Shown here in pieces: positions 21,461-34,090 of a stretch of DNA of 64,000 nucleotides. Under the pieces are notes generated by a model. The model was not told where the DNA came from. It made no database searches and saw only the letters and a program-made list of their open reading frames with translations. The stretch is taken from assembly GCF_949628215.1 (NCBI RefSeq), contig NC_134277.1:127705463-127769462 (forward strand), in the 5' to 3' direction. A program made the position numbers and the translations under genes. Positions within the stretch are counted from its first letter, which is position 1, and each line of letters begins with the position of its first letter. This DNA is from Phalacrocorax aristotelis. Taxonomy: Eukaryota > Chordata > Aves > Suliformes > Phalacrocoracidae.

Positions 21461-24214
21461 ACAGGTGGTTTTCTGACAACTCAGCCTGCCAAAAAAGCGC
21501 TTGAGAAAGGGCTGGCTGATGGTTATCCTGGGAGGTGAGGTAGCCTGGGTTCCTGGATAGCAACAAGCCCTGGCTCTCTTAACTCTTTTCCTGCTGGTTC
21601 TCCATCGTCTCCTGCTGTAATTAATGCCCTGCCTGTGTTATGGCACCTGTATTAAAGATGTTGGAGGGGAAGCTGCATCTTGAGGTGGGGCAGCAGAGAT
21701 GTGGGGTCTGCGCCCCGGGACCGATGACACGCACCACCCAGGTGGTGCTGTGGGTGCCAACCCGGCTGCTGGCTGGGTTCAAAGGGTGGGACTGGCCTGA
21801 CTGAACACATGCTTCTTTAGGGGAGGTGTCTGAGCTAACGACCTCAGAGACACTTTATGGCCACCGGAAAGGAAATGGCACCTTTGGAGAGCGATTTGTC
21901 CTGGGCTGCAACTGTCTCAAACAGAGGTGGCTGTGCCCACAGGAGGCCTGCTTGTCCCCCCAAACCATGAAGGGGCTGTGATGAGCTTGGATGGCAACGT
22001 TTACACTGCAGGCAAGGGTTGGAGGGGTGAATCCCAGCTATGCTGCTCATGCACTGCTCTGGAAAGGCTCAGGCCACCCAACTACATTGACATGGCCATG
22101 TTGCCCTTTACCCAGAATATGTCTGAACAAGTTGGGGTCTGCCATGGCAGGCATGCCCCAGGTCTCTGCCAGCTGTTTGCAGACCCCTTCAAGGTGGAGG
22201 GAACTTGTTGCTCTGCCAGGCTTGGTGTTCCACCAAACAGTGACCAGCACCCGATCTGGGATAGGAAGTATAAAACCTTCTGCACTTTGGTTTTCCCTTC
22301 AAGAGAGGCTGCATAGATGATCCAGCTACAGCATGAGGCAGTGATATGATTAACTGTACCTCATTACACATGACAGCAACCACTAGAGCTTATAAAATTA
22401 ACCACATCTTTTAAAAAATCTAGCTGCAATGTCTGGAGTCCAACACACGTCCTGCTGCATGACTCCCTGGGGCCCTGCCATGGAGTTTCTGGTGTGGAGC
22501 TTCTTGGCTCTCCAAGCTGGTAGGGAGGGAGGGGAATGTGATGTGGCCCCACTTCTCCCCTTGCTTCTTTGAATCCCCTCTGGGCAGACTTTAGGGGATC
22601 TGCCTGGCCCTCTGGCAGTCTTGCAAGCTCACGGGAGGGGGAAGAGTCCTGGCCTCAGTCCTTGCATAGTGACGCGAGCTCAACTCCAGCAGTAGTGGAG
22701 ATTTGTGTCCCTTCATATACTCCAATTATAACAGTCATTTGTTTTGACCTGTTCCTTCTATAAGCAGCTGCTCTGGGAGGCAGGGGAAGGAGAGACATGT
22801 CTTCCTCCAGGGCTTGCTCATAGTAGCTCCTATTTTTGGCCAAATAAACTCACCAGAGGGTGAGGGAAAGCCTTTTCCTGTTGCTCGGAGCTCTTTCATC
22901 CTCCTACCCCCAGGGCTCAGGGGAAGGTCTTCCTTCGGGTACTTGACACTTACCTTACCACTGCTGCTTACCACTACCTCCAGACTGGCCAGGCCCGAGG
23001 AGCTGAGCTTTGTAAACTGGGAATGGAGCAGAAGACGTTCAGTGTAGCTCCTTTCCTGCATCTAATGACATGTTAGCCGTCAGGGTCCTCCTGGGTCACT
23101 TGTCACATGCAGTTCAGCTTGAGGTCTGCCCAGAACAGATTTCCAGATCAGTGGCTGCCGCTGCTGAGATGAAGTTTGTTAAAACAAACTTCTCAAACAC
23201 GCTTTGTGAGGCTAAGTAGAGTCCGTGGATGCACAGGTAGTTAGTTACTGGGAGTTGTGGTATGATTGGATCCTGGCCACCCTGTTAGTCACAAGGAGAC
23301 TTTGAGAAATCCTGGCACTGAGCAGACAAGCCCTGGGCTCCAGGAGTTGACAAGCCTGTGTCCCGCTTTCTTTTTGCTCTGAATTCCTCCTCCTTCTCAC
23401 ACATTCATCGTACTGCTCTGCTTTGCCCAGTGCCTGGTTAGGGATCAGCACCGGGATTACTTACCACAGCAGAGCTACTAGGGCTCCTAGACTGTGTAAA
23501 TGACAATGATATGAGATTCTGAAGACAAAGTGTTTGGGTTTTGGGGCTTTGGTCTGAGCTTTTTGCCTGCTGGGCGAGCAGAGGCTTGCAGATCCTCTGA
23601 TGTGTATAGTTATAGACAGGAGAGGGGCGCAGTCATCAGCACTACCTAACCACAAAAGTCACTTTTCTCACTGCTTGCAAATTAGGGGACTTTCTAGGAA
23701 CAGCACCTGTGCAAAATGCACACACACAAAACGTCACCACTCGCAAACAGAACTGGTGGGGATTGCCCGGGCAGCTCCCTGCACTGCTGCCCCGCGGCAC
23801 CCACACCGGGGGGGTCCACAAGGAGGGATTTCCCCCAGGTCTAATGCCTGCAACCGCAGGAGGAAGTTGTTCCCCAGCGCTTGTGGAAGAGATGAACCAC
23901 CTCACCCAAGCGTGAGAAGGCACACGCCTTTAGAAACCTCTGTGCGGGGAGAGACAGAGCTGTCCGAGCAGTGAACCTGGCTGCAGGGGTGCTGGAAAAA
24001 CAGGGTCCCCCATCAGACAGGTCAAAAGCTGCGTGGTGCCTGGCACGTTTGTGCATGGTGTGTGGTACATGCATGGTGGGTGCCTGCCTGCTTTTGGAGA
24101 GGTGCAAAGCGTCTGCAGGCCAGGGGCTCCCCAGGGCTGCTGCCGCCCACCAGCCCCGGTGTCGCTGCGCGTCAGCAGAGCGCAGCTGTCAGCCGCCGTC
24201 CGGGGGGACCAGGC
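21461..24214. other. GC-richer unique DNA, no gene supported
   Basis: Several frames of 60-130 codons on both strands overlap one another, none with a recognised domain. Weak CpG clustering occurs near 23,790-23,840 and 24,140-24,205, but neither reaches island quality. No transposon recognised. Confidence 0.4.
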
Positions 24215-24440
24215 TGTGTGTTTACATGAGCGATCATATGGTAACCTCTTCCAGCTCGTGGGCAACTCACAGGGTTACCTCATCTGCAGTCAAATTACCT
24301 CATCGATGTGAAATGCAGTGAGTGCAAAGCAGGAGCGGGGCAGGCTGCTCTCCGGGGCACGGCTCAGGAAATAAACTTGAAATCTGTTAGTTTTGCAATT
24401 ATCTCAATTCAAGAGGTCCGTCGTAAATTGGCCAGGTTTG
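24215..24440. promoter_or_regulatory. Candidate regulatory patch
   Basis: Holds closely repeated GTTACC/GGTAACC-type and ATTACCTCAT words (24,239, 24,273 and 24,294). Next come GGAAATAAACTTGAAATC near 24,367 and TTGCAATTATCTCAATTC near 24,394. Complex and repeat-free, with no coding potential. Regulatory role is inference. Confidence 0.28.
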
Positions 24441-24699
24441 GTTCACAGTATGAGAGGGCCGCGTGGGTGTGTTTGTGTGTGCACCAGTCAGATCCCTGTG
24501 CAAGAAGTCAGCTGTGCTGACCCGCAGTCCTGCTCTTTGCAATGCCCGGCTGCCACGCAAAATCCCTGCAGCAGCGCTGGGAGCAGCGGCCAGGATGTTA
24601 TCCTCCACCACAGGCTGAGACTAAGAGAGTGGAGCACTCTGCATTCTCAGGTTTAAGCATATTTCTTGACCCAGATTGCCCTGTTTCCCCTCTTTAAAA

Positions 24700-25260
24700 A
24701 CAAACCAACAAACAATACATGTATAAAGAAAAGATTGCACGTGATGCCTGGGAACATATAATAAATTATCGGTTCCATAGGCAGGGGAGTTTATTAGCCC
24801 CTGTCAAGCTATTCACAATGTAAAGGACATACTGACCTAGAATGATCTCTTCCTTCCAATCAGCATTTAAACTGTAACAGGAGGAGAGCCAGTATTTGTG
24901 CATTGGTAAGGTTAACCCTTTGGGCTACCCTTGCAGATATTTACCCTAGGATTTTATGAACAATCCCAACCCTGGCAGGCCGTATTTATTTCTAATCAAC
25001 CCTTTTATTAATCAAGGAAGCTGTGAACTGGAGGCCACCCCTTCTGAAAACAAACATGTTTTAAATTCTTTAGAGCATGTCTGTATGTATGTGTTTGTGT
25101 GTGTGTATGTTTGTATTTTTCTTTTCTCCCAGGCTATTTATCATGTCCAGTTGGACACATTGTGTGAGCACAGCTGCTCTTATCTGGCATGCGGTAGCAT
25201 ATTAAAGGGAAGATTAAGATTACCATTTTGCTTTATTTTGTTTCTCAAAGCTTGATATGC
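24700..25260. promoter_or_regulatory. AT-rich patch with TG repeat, candidate conserved element
   Basis: About 24,740-25,060 is AT-rich and motif-dense, with ATAATAAATTATCGG near 24,759 and TTTATTAATCAAGGAAGC near 25,003. A degenerate TG/TATG run follows at 25,081-25,117. A further AT-rich stretch with SOX-like words runs to 25,250. No gene recognised. Confidence 0.27.
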
Positions 25261-25654
25261 ATAGCCAGAACCTCTGTGTGTGTGTGAATGCAGAATAACA
25301 GTTGTAACTGGCGTTCGTACACGGTGTCTCCAGGCACTAGGTAAGGCACATCTGGAGTTTGCAGCATCCTGGAGATAGTTGTTTGAATCCCAGGAGCACA
25401 GGTCGGGCTGGGAATGGGGGGCTGGTATCCATGGTGAGGCTCCCTATCTCACAGTGCCAGGTGTGTGCGTGTGCGTTACTTCTTGGAAAGGCAATCCTCA
25501 GGGGGGAAAGAGAGAAACCAGGAGAGAGGTAATTAGGAGCTACCTTGCACAACTGAGCCAGCTCATCAGGGATAGGTATGGGAAGGACAACGCTGGGAGC
25601 AGGTGACGTGTGCAGAGGGTTCATGCAGCCTGCCAGCGGCCATGCTGGCTCTCA

Positions 25655-25770
25655 TCTTTTTCTTTCTTCTTTTTCTTTCTTCTTTTTCTTCTTCTTCTTT
25701 TCCTTTTCCTTTTTTTTTCCACTTTCTTTTCATTTATTTTCTTTTTTTTTCTCCTTTCTCCCTCTCTTTC
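25655..25770 (+). repeat. Long polypyrimidine tract
   Basis: Pure C/T for 66 bases (25,655-25,720), then continuing to 25,770 with only three A. Built from CTTTTT, CTT and CCTTTT words with partial mirror symmetry. Such tracts can form triplex (H-DNA). The frames across it are phenylalanine/serine or lysine/arginine low complexity. Confidence 0.9.
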
Positions 25771-28499
25771 TGTGTAGTAGCAGGAAGGGCAAGAGGCATA
25801 AGGGTGGAAAATGGAGCTTCTGAAATAATTCCAGAAGGCTCTGTTTGACAGCATCAGTGCTAGTTGTTCTCTATCTTGAAACAAGATCCATATTCGGATC
25901 AATAGAGATTTGTGTGGGGGGAAGCGTTCCCTTTTATTTCTTTGTCAACTCAATGTGGCAGAGCTGCTGAAAAACACATGCTTTGAAAGCTACTAGCATG
26001 AGACTAGTTATTAAAACAAACCTTTTCTGCCTGTGCTTTGTACACTCCAGCTATTTCCATACACAGACCTAGAGCATGGCTGAACACAGACCTACGCTGC
26101 TCCAGCCCTACATATTGAAGAACGCGTCTCTTTCACTTGTGGAAGTTCGGAGCCTCTCAAAACCTGCCTCAGCTTCCCAGCATCCCACAGCCCAACAGCA
26201 ACTTGGTGCTACCTTAAGCTCCCAGCAAAAATTGGGTGAATATGGCTCATAATCCAAGCTTAAGTGGATTTATGGGGTGAAGAGACAATCCTCCTTCTGT
26301 TCTGTGTTTCACAGTGCTGCTTGAAAAGAAAATTGATGCATGATTTTATTAAACCTTCCCTCTGCTCCAAGCCCTACATCATACCAGAAAACAATATGTC
26401 CTTGTGGGATGCTGAGCACTGGTCCTTGTGAAGCACTAGTCACCATATAAGATCAAAATCTGATACAGGATCAGACTGGGAAAGGCTTCTCTTAACTAAA
26501 CTTACTATTTAAGTACTGTTTACTGGTGGCTTTGTCTTACGTTTTGTCGCTGTCTTCCAGACAAGCAGGATTACGGCTCTGTGTGCTGGGGTGGGCATAA
26601 GCCTTCTTTTTGCAGGAACGATTCTGAACTCGAAGAATTATGAGAGGAACCTGCAATTCTCTCATGCAGGTGAAATTAGAGAGAGAAAGATATGACTCAT
26701 TGGTGGGGTAAATTGAGCCTGCCAGCTGGGCTTCATTCAGCTGAAAAATATGCCCCCATGGCTGCAGAGAAGCCAACCAGAACTAACCAGAGGGGTGCAA
26801 ATCTTCCAGTCAAACTGCAAATTGGGAACAACAAAACAAATCATTCAGGTAGAAGGCATGCAAAATGCAATTGGTTCTCTTGCGTTTTACCTTGAATGGA
26901 TTAAATCTGGCACTCAATGCGCAAACCCACAAGTGCTTGAACGGTAGTAAGCTGGCATAAGGCTGGCTATAATTAGAAGTGATATCTGCTCAGAATTAAA
27001 GTGCCAAATGTGCCTTCAGGTGTATTCATTCTCCATCTTGCTTTTTAGTCCAGGCCTGACACATTTGGGATTCTTGCCACAGGAACTGTACCAAATGACT
27101 CACTCACAGTGGTAGCCGTGTGCTGAAGACTGCATCCTACAGAATTAGTGGGCCTGGAGTTCAACATGATAGGCAAAACCTCAGGAGACTGACATATGGT
27201 CACTTGGCTTGAAAAAGCTCCTTCGAACTTGAAAATTTGTCTACATTTTTTGTCTTCTTTGTTTCAACCATTTCTACAGTTGATCTTGACTGGTTCCTAC
27301 CTTATTTCATTCTCCTCTGTCCTCTCATTCTTCCTTCTCTTTAGTCTTGGTGTGCTTGAACAGTCACCATTCTCAAATTCTTCTTATTAACAGCAGGCAC
27401 TACAAGCTCTCTGTTTTCTCCTGACACCCCAACAGCGTCTGAGGTTTTATAGCCCCTTTGGAGGCTCAGCTGTAAAGACTGGAATGCTTCTATGCTAATT
27501 TCCCTCTAGTTGCTCTCTTGGTTGCTGGTGTAATAAGGGACAGATCTGTAAAACCACTTAGAGGCTGGAGAGTTGAGCACTGCAGAGCCTGGCTGCTAGG
27601 TCTTCTGGTGGAGTGGGCAGCCATCAATAGGAGGAGGGCAGGTGTTCAGCCTCACCTGCTGGAGCAAGTAACGGAAGGAAGCGCAACACCTCCTGTCTCA
27701 CGGAGAGGTTTATTTTTCTTTTCCAGAAAAACCTAAGGGTGTTGGGCTGGTATTAGTTTGTTGTACCCCAATATGCTAGGAGGTGGTTGGTGCTGTGTGC
27801 AGCCAGACTGAGGATTTCAAAAATGTTCCCATACTATCAACAAAATCTGTCCGAGCAGACATTTGCTCTGTCTGCACTCCAAGTTGGCCAACCTGATTTT
27901 AATGTGTTAGACAAAATAAAATGGCAGTTTTCTGCATTTTATAAGTCCAGTCATCTTTTAACACCTGTTGGTCTTTTAGAAATCATTCTATGGGTTTTGT
28001 AGTGTCTTGTGCTGTTGTGCTTGGCGTGTCGGGAGCAGAAAGGAAGACCTACTCTTCACACAATTCCCCTCAGATCAGATTGATAATATGTATTGAATGA
28101 TGTTGCTTAAATCAATGCAAATTGATTGAGGGCCTCAGAGCATCTGGAAGATAACAGGAGAAGAGAGACCAATTTCCTGAAGGAATATTCATGGCCATTT
28201 TTACAGTGCTGCACAAATTCTGCCCAAGAGGAAAAACTTGCAGGTCATTTGAGAGGATGACATGTTTTAGATTGAAATTGAGAGCCTGTATAAGATAAGT
28301 AACAATGCTCTGAGTACTGTTATCCCTCTTATTTCTTTTAACTCCCGTAACTGCTAAGAAATTATGTTGACCATCAGGTTATGGTCAGCAGAAAGTCTTA
28401 AAGAAAAAAGTCTGCTTGTCTTAATGAGGAAGTGGGGAGGGGAGAAAAGAAGGGAGGGATTTTAATGGAGAAAACAAACATCACCAAAACATGGGGCCA
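25771..28499. other. Unique DNA without recognised gene or repeat
   Basis: Average composition. Open frames are all below about 80 codons and lack motifs. I saw no transposon, CpG cluster or strong exon-like stretch. Confidence 0.45.
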
Positions 28500-29000
28500 T
28501 TTATTTTTCAGCTGGATTGTATGCAAAGACAGGGAACCTGGAGGGCCAAGCTGCCCCCGCTGAATTTCTGTCCATCTCCTCCATGCTGCTCATAGTCAGA
28601 GGCAGCTCACATAGCTGTCTCTGTGATAAAGCTTACAAGCAAATTGAACAGGGTGTCAGGCTGGCTATGAAATATGACAAATTAACAGCCGAGGCTGCTA
28701 CTGTCCTGGTTACAGACACTTCATTTAGACGTTATCATGTTACTGGATGCTTTCTGTAATTTGTGATGATACTGATTGTGATAAATTGCAAGATTCAGGT
28801 AAAAATTTCAGCCCATTCCTGAAGCTGAATATTAAGGGAGGAAACGGTTGTCAATACTGCGCCACTTAACTTCAGGCCCCAAATGAGAAAAGATCTCACA
28901 ATAACAATAAAATTCTCAGTCACTGAGCAATGTAATTAAATTAAGCTAATTACATTACAATTAGCAAATCTTTAAATTATTTTTAATGCACTGATTAAAC
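28500..29000. promoter_or_regulatory. Candidate conserved element with paired homeodomain sites
   Basis: The stretch at 28,640-28,750 is complex and motif-rich (CAGGCTGGCTATGAAATATG near 28,658, CAAATTAACAGCC near 28,679). At 28,931-28,954 two TAATTA-containing arms form a perfect inverted repeat, TGTAATTA and TAATTACA, with an eight-base spacer; more ATTA cores follow to 28,965. Clustered TAAT cores are typical homeodomain targets. An 80-codon frame covers 28,517-28,759 but has no known domain. Confidence 0.33.
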
Positions 29001-29834
29001 ATTATGTGGTAACCATAAAGCTTTTTGAATGGTAATCCTGTTGGGCAAGCATTGACACCAACATGGGGTCATTGCTTGACACTAGAGTATTTCCTGAAGT
29101 AATAAAAAATTGCTTTTAACATATAGCTTGAAAAGGTTTCCATGCAAATATTTCTGGCACATAATTTTTTCACTTCCTTCCCTTTACCTTGATGGTTGAT
29201 AATGGAAAAATAAATGCTCCACATTCCAGTCCACTCCATTTGTGGCAGGGATTATTTGCATCTTCGTTAGATTGTTTGTTTTTTAAAGCTGGCAGTTATC
29301 TTGAAGGACACAAAGAAGTCAATATTGGGGGATTCACTAGGGGTTTATGCAACATTCCTCCTCACTTCTATAGGACTCCCTGTGAGAAAATGTTGGGGAA
29401 CTTGGCTCCTTGCAAGTTCTGTATCTCAAATGTAGCTGCATCTCACATCAGATGAAAGACAGAAATTAGGCATGTTAAACGTAACCGAAAGGAAATTAGG
29501 AAGCTGAGTGTAAAGCTCCCTGAAACCCATCTTCAGCTCCTGTCAGGCACTTAGATTGTGCAGGTCCTTCAGTCTTTGCTATTAAAATTCCCGAGGTATC
29601 TAATGCCTTTTCAGAGCATGCCTAACCTGTGCTTCTGCCTTGACCAGGCTGTGCAGTGGGGTACTCACATTTAAATCAGATTAGAAACCATGGTTATCCA
29701 CTTATCTTGTTGCAGTACTCAGCCTCACAAGGACAATTTGAATCCACCTGCTGCGCTCTGCCAGATCTGGTCCTTCTTTGACCATTAGGCCAAATCTTTC
29801 TTCTTTCTTATCATGTATCATCTTTCTTATTCAA

Positions 29835-29852
29835 CATATATATATATATATT
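29835..29852. repeat. (TA)n dinucleotide repeat
   Basis: Eight to nine AT units in an uninterrupted run within CT-rich flanks. Confidence 0.85.
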
Positions 29853-31736
29853 TCCTACAAAGCATGACTGCTTTGTAAAGAGAAGGGAAGGGTGGTCTTT
29901 CCACCTCAAATGCCTTATCAACAGTGTGAGTGAGAGCTTTCTGCACAGAGAAGTAAATCTCTTCTGGCAGAAAAGGGGACAGGGCGCTTTGGGTGGGACT
30001 ATTCAGCCGTTACAAAAGATGGAGGATTTCAGTGACATGGGTTCTTTTTCTGACCACCCTGTGTGACCCTGCTCAGTTCTGCAGGAAAGAGGCAACTTTT
30101 GGAAAGAGGCATGCAAAGTGGGAAAATGCACAATGTAAAATAACTACGGTTTAGAGAGAAGAGGGATTTTACTTGCACCCCTATCACCCATCCTCAGAGT
30201 TTTCCTAGAGATAGGCTGCGATGGCTCCTTGCTCAGTCTGCTGCTTTTAAAGCGCAGGTTCAGAGCTATTGCAGATCAGGGCCAAATGCTGCGATCTTAA
30301 AAAGCCTGTGCCCCAGCTGTGCAATGCCCCTGTCTGCTGGATGAGGCGAGGGTGAAGGGGAGGAATCAGTGCATCCCCAAACTCTGCCTGTCCTGCACAG
30401 CAGCACTTGCTCAGCTGATCCCTGCCGAACCAGAGCTGGGCTGCCCCCAGCACTGTGCCCAGACCGTACTAGCTCAGCCCTAGGGAGAGAACTGGGCTTT
30501 TTGCTCTATGCCAGCTTTACTGATGTAAAGCACCTACCCAGCTCCTGGGACATGAGATATTATCTCTGCAGGGCTCTCTGCTTCTTGTAGTAGATGTATC
30601 TGCTCCCCTGCTGTTAGCTCCAGGCTCTCTCGTATGGCAAGCGCCAAGGCACATACATAGACACGTGTCGTAGCTCGTTTTGTTGGATCTGGTCCTTGCT
30701 GCTTAGGGACCACATGTAATTTGTTCATGCACCTTGAGCTCTGCAGGTGACTCAGGAGTGTGGGACTGGCCTCTACCTGCATTTGGCATCAGAGAAAGGC
30801 AGCCATTCCCTGCAGACAAATTGATGTGCTGCCGCCACGCTAAATAAACCAAAAGGAAATGGCTGAGATGGAGGAGCTGAAAACAGAGCGTACTTAAAAC
30901 TGCGAACATTTGGGGCTTTTTTCTTCTTTAAAATTTTGAAAAATTGCTCTGTCAGCACTGAATAATTATTTAAAAAAAAAAGAATTGAAAAATGTGTTAT
31001 TTTACAGCTTTCAAGTAAACAGGGCAGTGGCTCAGCACTGTGTGTGGAGTGGCCTGCAGTCCTTGTTTTGTTTGTGTGGGACCTCGAACAACTGCTGTGT
31101 TTATTTTTTCCTGATAATCTCTCTAATAGCATGGAAAAAGAAGGCACAGACTGTGCTTTTTTTTTTTTTTAGAATTGAAATAATTTGTGTTTCTTTTCTG
31201 CGGAATGATTTTCCCAACCGTAATACCGCACGTTGAGTGTATCTGGAAAGGATGCCGCGTTGTTCGATGAACTGAATTGTGCACACAGTTGGAGACTCTG
31301 ACAGTGCCAGCATCAGTGAATGCAAGTTGCATAAAAAAGAGGCAGCATCATTCATGACACTAATGAACAGTCCTTCCTCGTCTATCAAAGAAATCTTTCC
31401 CAGGGATAACGATTCTCCCAGCATTTTCTTAGCCATAAAAGAAGAGATTGTGTTGGGTCTTTGGTTCTGTATGAAACTATCAGGAGGATTCTTAGGCTGG
31501 GAACAGAAATCAATGTTTCTGTGATACTGTATTGGCTAAATACTTAGACCAGAGAAAAAAGATTTTGTTCTGACTGCACAGTGAACTGCTTGTTTTGCTT
31601 TGCTGCTACAAGATTGTGAAAATAGTGTGAAATTTAAGGGGACATATTTGATTCTGAGCAAGTCTGCCAGCAAGTTCTAGTCATTTATTGCAACGCGATG
31701 TACCTGGTTCAGTCGTATAATCCTACAGCTTTAAGT

Positions 31737-31800
31737 AACTGTAACTTCATTGATTTCACTGGAATCTCAAGAGTAAAAGGGGAAAATTGGTGTGACACAG
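31737..31800. mobile_element. Possible palindromic MITE-like fragment
   Basis: TAACTTCATTGATTTCACTGG near 31,739 followed by a GGTGTGACAC word resembles the centre and one arm of the palindromic element also suspected at 47,643 and 62,575. Only one half is legible, so the call is tentative. Confidence 0.3.
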
Positions 31801-33699
31801 CAGTGATTCAGTTTTAATGTATTTCCTCATTCTTCTCAAGGTATTTATTATCCTTTAAGAGACATTCACTTTAAATCTTTCTTATTGCTTGAAAAAAGTC
31901 TCCTAAGATATGAACAAAATCAGTACACATAGCAGAAGGGTCTCTGGGGATCTAGTCTACAAAATGATGATTAGACAAGATGTAAACTTGGGCCTTGATC
32001 ATAACAGCGATTAAGGGTATGATTCCTTCTTTAAAATATTGAAATAAAAGCTGAAGTATACCTGCAGTTTACTCAGAAAAGTATGATTTGCCTTGCATAG
32101 CTTTATTAGAATTGCTGAATAAATATGGCCTGTACCTACATATTTATTGGCACCTATCAGTACCTGCTATAGACTAGACCTCAACCCACAATTCCAGCTA
32201 TTTTATTTCCTTTACTGTGCCCCTTAAATATTTTGAACCTTGCTCCCTGCCCTCTTCATGTATTTCTGTGCAAATCCAAATAATACTTAATAGGCTTCTC
32301 CTTCATTCACTCTGTAATGCTCTAATTTTCCAGTACTGAGTGGCTCCAGTGCTGTGAAGTTAGATCCCAATCACGTTCATTTGTGGGTGATTACACCAGT
32401 GTTAATGGCCTATGTGTTTGTTCTAAGTTTTAAATGCGGGTGCAATGCCTTTCAGGGAAGAAAACTCATACAGATAGATTTGGAGACTGTGTCCGTGCTT
32501 GTGAAAGTGACGGTAATGCTTGGGATTATAGCAGGAAAAGAGAGTTTGAAGCTTTGCTTTTAGTTAGAGAGGGAAAATCAGACCTTTTACCATTGATAGC
32601 ATGTAGTTACCCACCATCTACCTTTCTCCGCTTCCTCAAGACATGCTAGCATCTTTGACAGAGATGGATTTAATAATAAAAAAACCAGAGATCTACGTCA
32701 TGACTGAACGGTTTGATATGAGTCATTTAAAGAAGTATATTTTAGGACTGAGTATGATTAGGTTATAGGCTACTTTTCTTTAAAGTAAATTTGTTACATA
32801 CTGTTCATTAGTATCAGGCACGGGGCTTTTGTCATTGGAGGAAATCTCTTTAAAGGACCAGAGCAAATCCCTCACATTGGTGAAGTATCTGTAATTCCTG
32901 ATCTCCTACGCATGACTGATTTCTACAGGAGTGAAGCTTTTGTGATCCACGCATTAGCAATAACCAGCTACAGCTACAGTAATTAAACACTTTAAATCTA
33001 CCACCCTATATAAATCCACTTTGATTGCTTTCTTTCTAACTGTTCTTGTTAGTGGGCTCCAGAAATTAACACTTTGGTAGAAACTGGAAAAGACAGGTTG
33101 TGCTTTCCCTGATTTCTTCTGTATAATGGACCCGGTTAGAAAACAAGCCATTTATTGGCACTGAGTTTGCATTAATACAGTAATGATATTTATCCTTTCA
33201 ATCACTGCAAATTGCAAAGTGTGATGCCAATTCAAGCAGAGATACTATTTGGTGCTATTTTGCCGGCAAGTTTCTATTAGTTCACTGGGTTTAACAGAAT
33301 TAGAGGACTGCTTTGAGAAAAAAGTATGAAGCATCACCCTGTGGGTAACTCACATTGGTAGACTAGCAGTTTGTTTCAAGTTGTGCCTTCATTCACTGAC
33401 CAGTAAAGGCAATTGTTACAACTGGAAGGCTATTGACTCATGACATAGGACATTTTTGTTGAAGCCGATTCTCAAGATTTTGTCTGTCTGATCTGTTGCA
33501 TCATAAGCCTAACTAAAAATTATTGTTACCCTTCTACAGGTCTGGTAGTTTTGCAGATCAGCTTCTTGTCTAGAGGAGAAATCAAGCGTTCAGTCTCTAA
33601 TATGTTTGTTTACAAAAGACACATAAGTCTTATCTTTCTCAGTCTCTCACAGGAATGTGAAAGCTTAAAAAGCACTTTTTTTCTTTGTTCCCAAACCCT

Positions 33700-33960
33700 G
33701 AGCTTTTCACCTGGGAAACCCTTCTAGGTCAAAGCTCCTCCTCTGAGACCATATGACCTTTAAAGGTGGGCTTGAACCTTTTTTTATGCAGCTGCTCTGC
33801 AATACAAATGAACCTCAAAGCTTTAGCAGCTAGACAAAGAAGAGGTCTTTAACCCACACAGTTTCTGTAAGGGAGGTCATTTATGCTTAAATGACCCCTA
33901 ATGGGCAAGTGATGAGTACTGTTCAGCACAACAATATTAATGGGCAGGCAGGAGCACAGA
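33700..33960. promoter_or_regulatory. Cluster of nuclear-receptor-type half-sites, candidate enhancer
   Basis: Four AGGTCA-type half-sites lie within about 170 bases: AGGTCAAAG at 33,726, TGACCTTT at 33,754, and the two ends of a perfect hairpin GGTCATTTA-TGCT-TAAATGACC at 33,875-33,896. The region is repeat-free with no coding potential. The first two sites resemble COUP-TF/HNF4/ROR-type elements. Binding is not shown. Confidence 0.33.
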
Positions 33961-34070
33961 GCAAGGGGTAGGGTGGATGTTTGCACGTTTCCATACCTTA
34001 CAAAGCAAAAAGGGGTGGGCAAACTTACCTACTTCTTTCCCAAAAAACGGCCAATAGCATCTGAGTCCTT

Positions 34071-34090
34071 CAAAAGCAATGTTGCTTTTG
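34071..34090. repeat. 20-base inverted repeat
   Basis: Nine-base perfect arms, CAAAAGCAA and TTGCTTTTG, separated by two bases. It is an isolated small palindrome between unique flanks. Confidence 0.7.

Larger units (their letters stand above)
29001..33699. other. AT-rich unique DNA, no gene supported
   Basis: Includes a (TA)n run at 29,835-29,852, an A run near 30,971-30,981 and T14 at 31,157-31,170. Open frames stay below about 125 codons and have no recognised motif. A MITE-like fragment at 31,737-31,800 is listed separately. Confidence 0.45.

Noticed and set aside
25578..25902. Frames of phenylalanine/serine or lysine/arginine over 25,600-25,900
   Set aside because: Translation of the polypyrimidine tract.
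31458..31476. TCTTTGGTTCTGTATGA, similar to microRNA miR-9
   Set aside because: Lacks the internal ATCTAG of miR-9 and no hairpin partner is visible; chance similarity.
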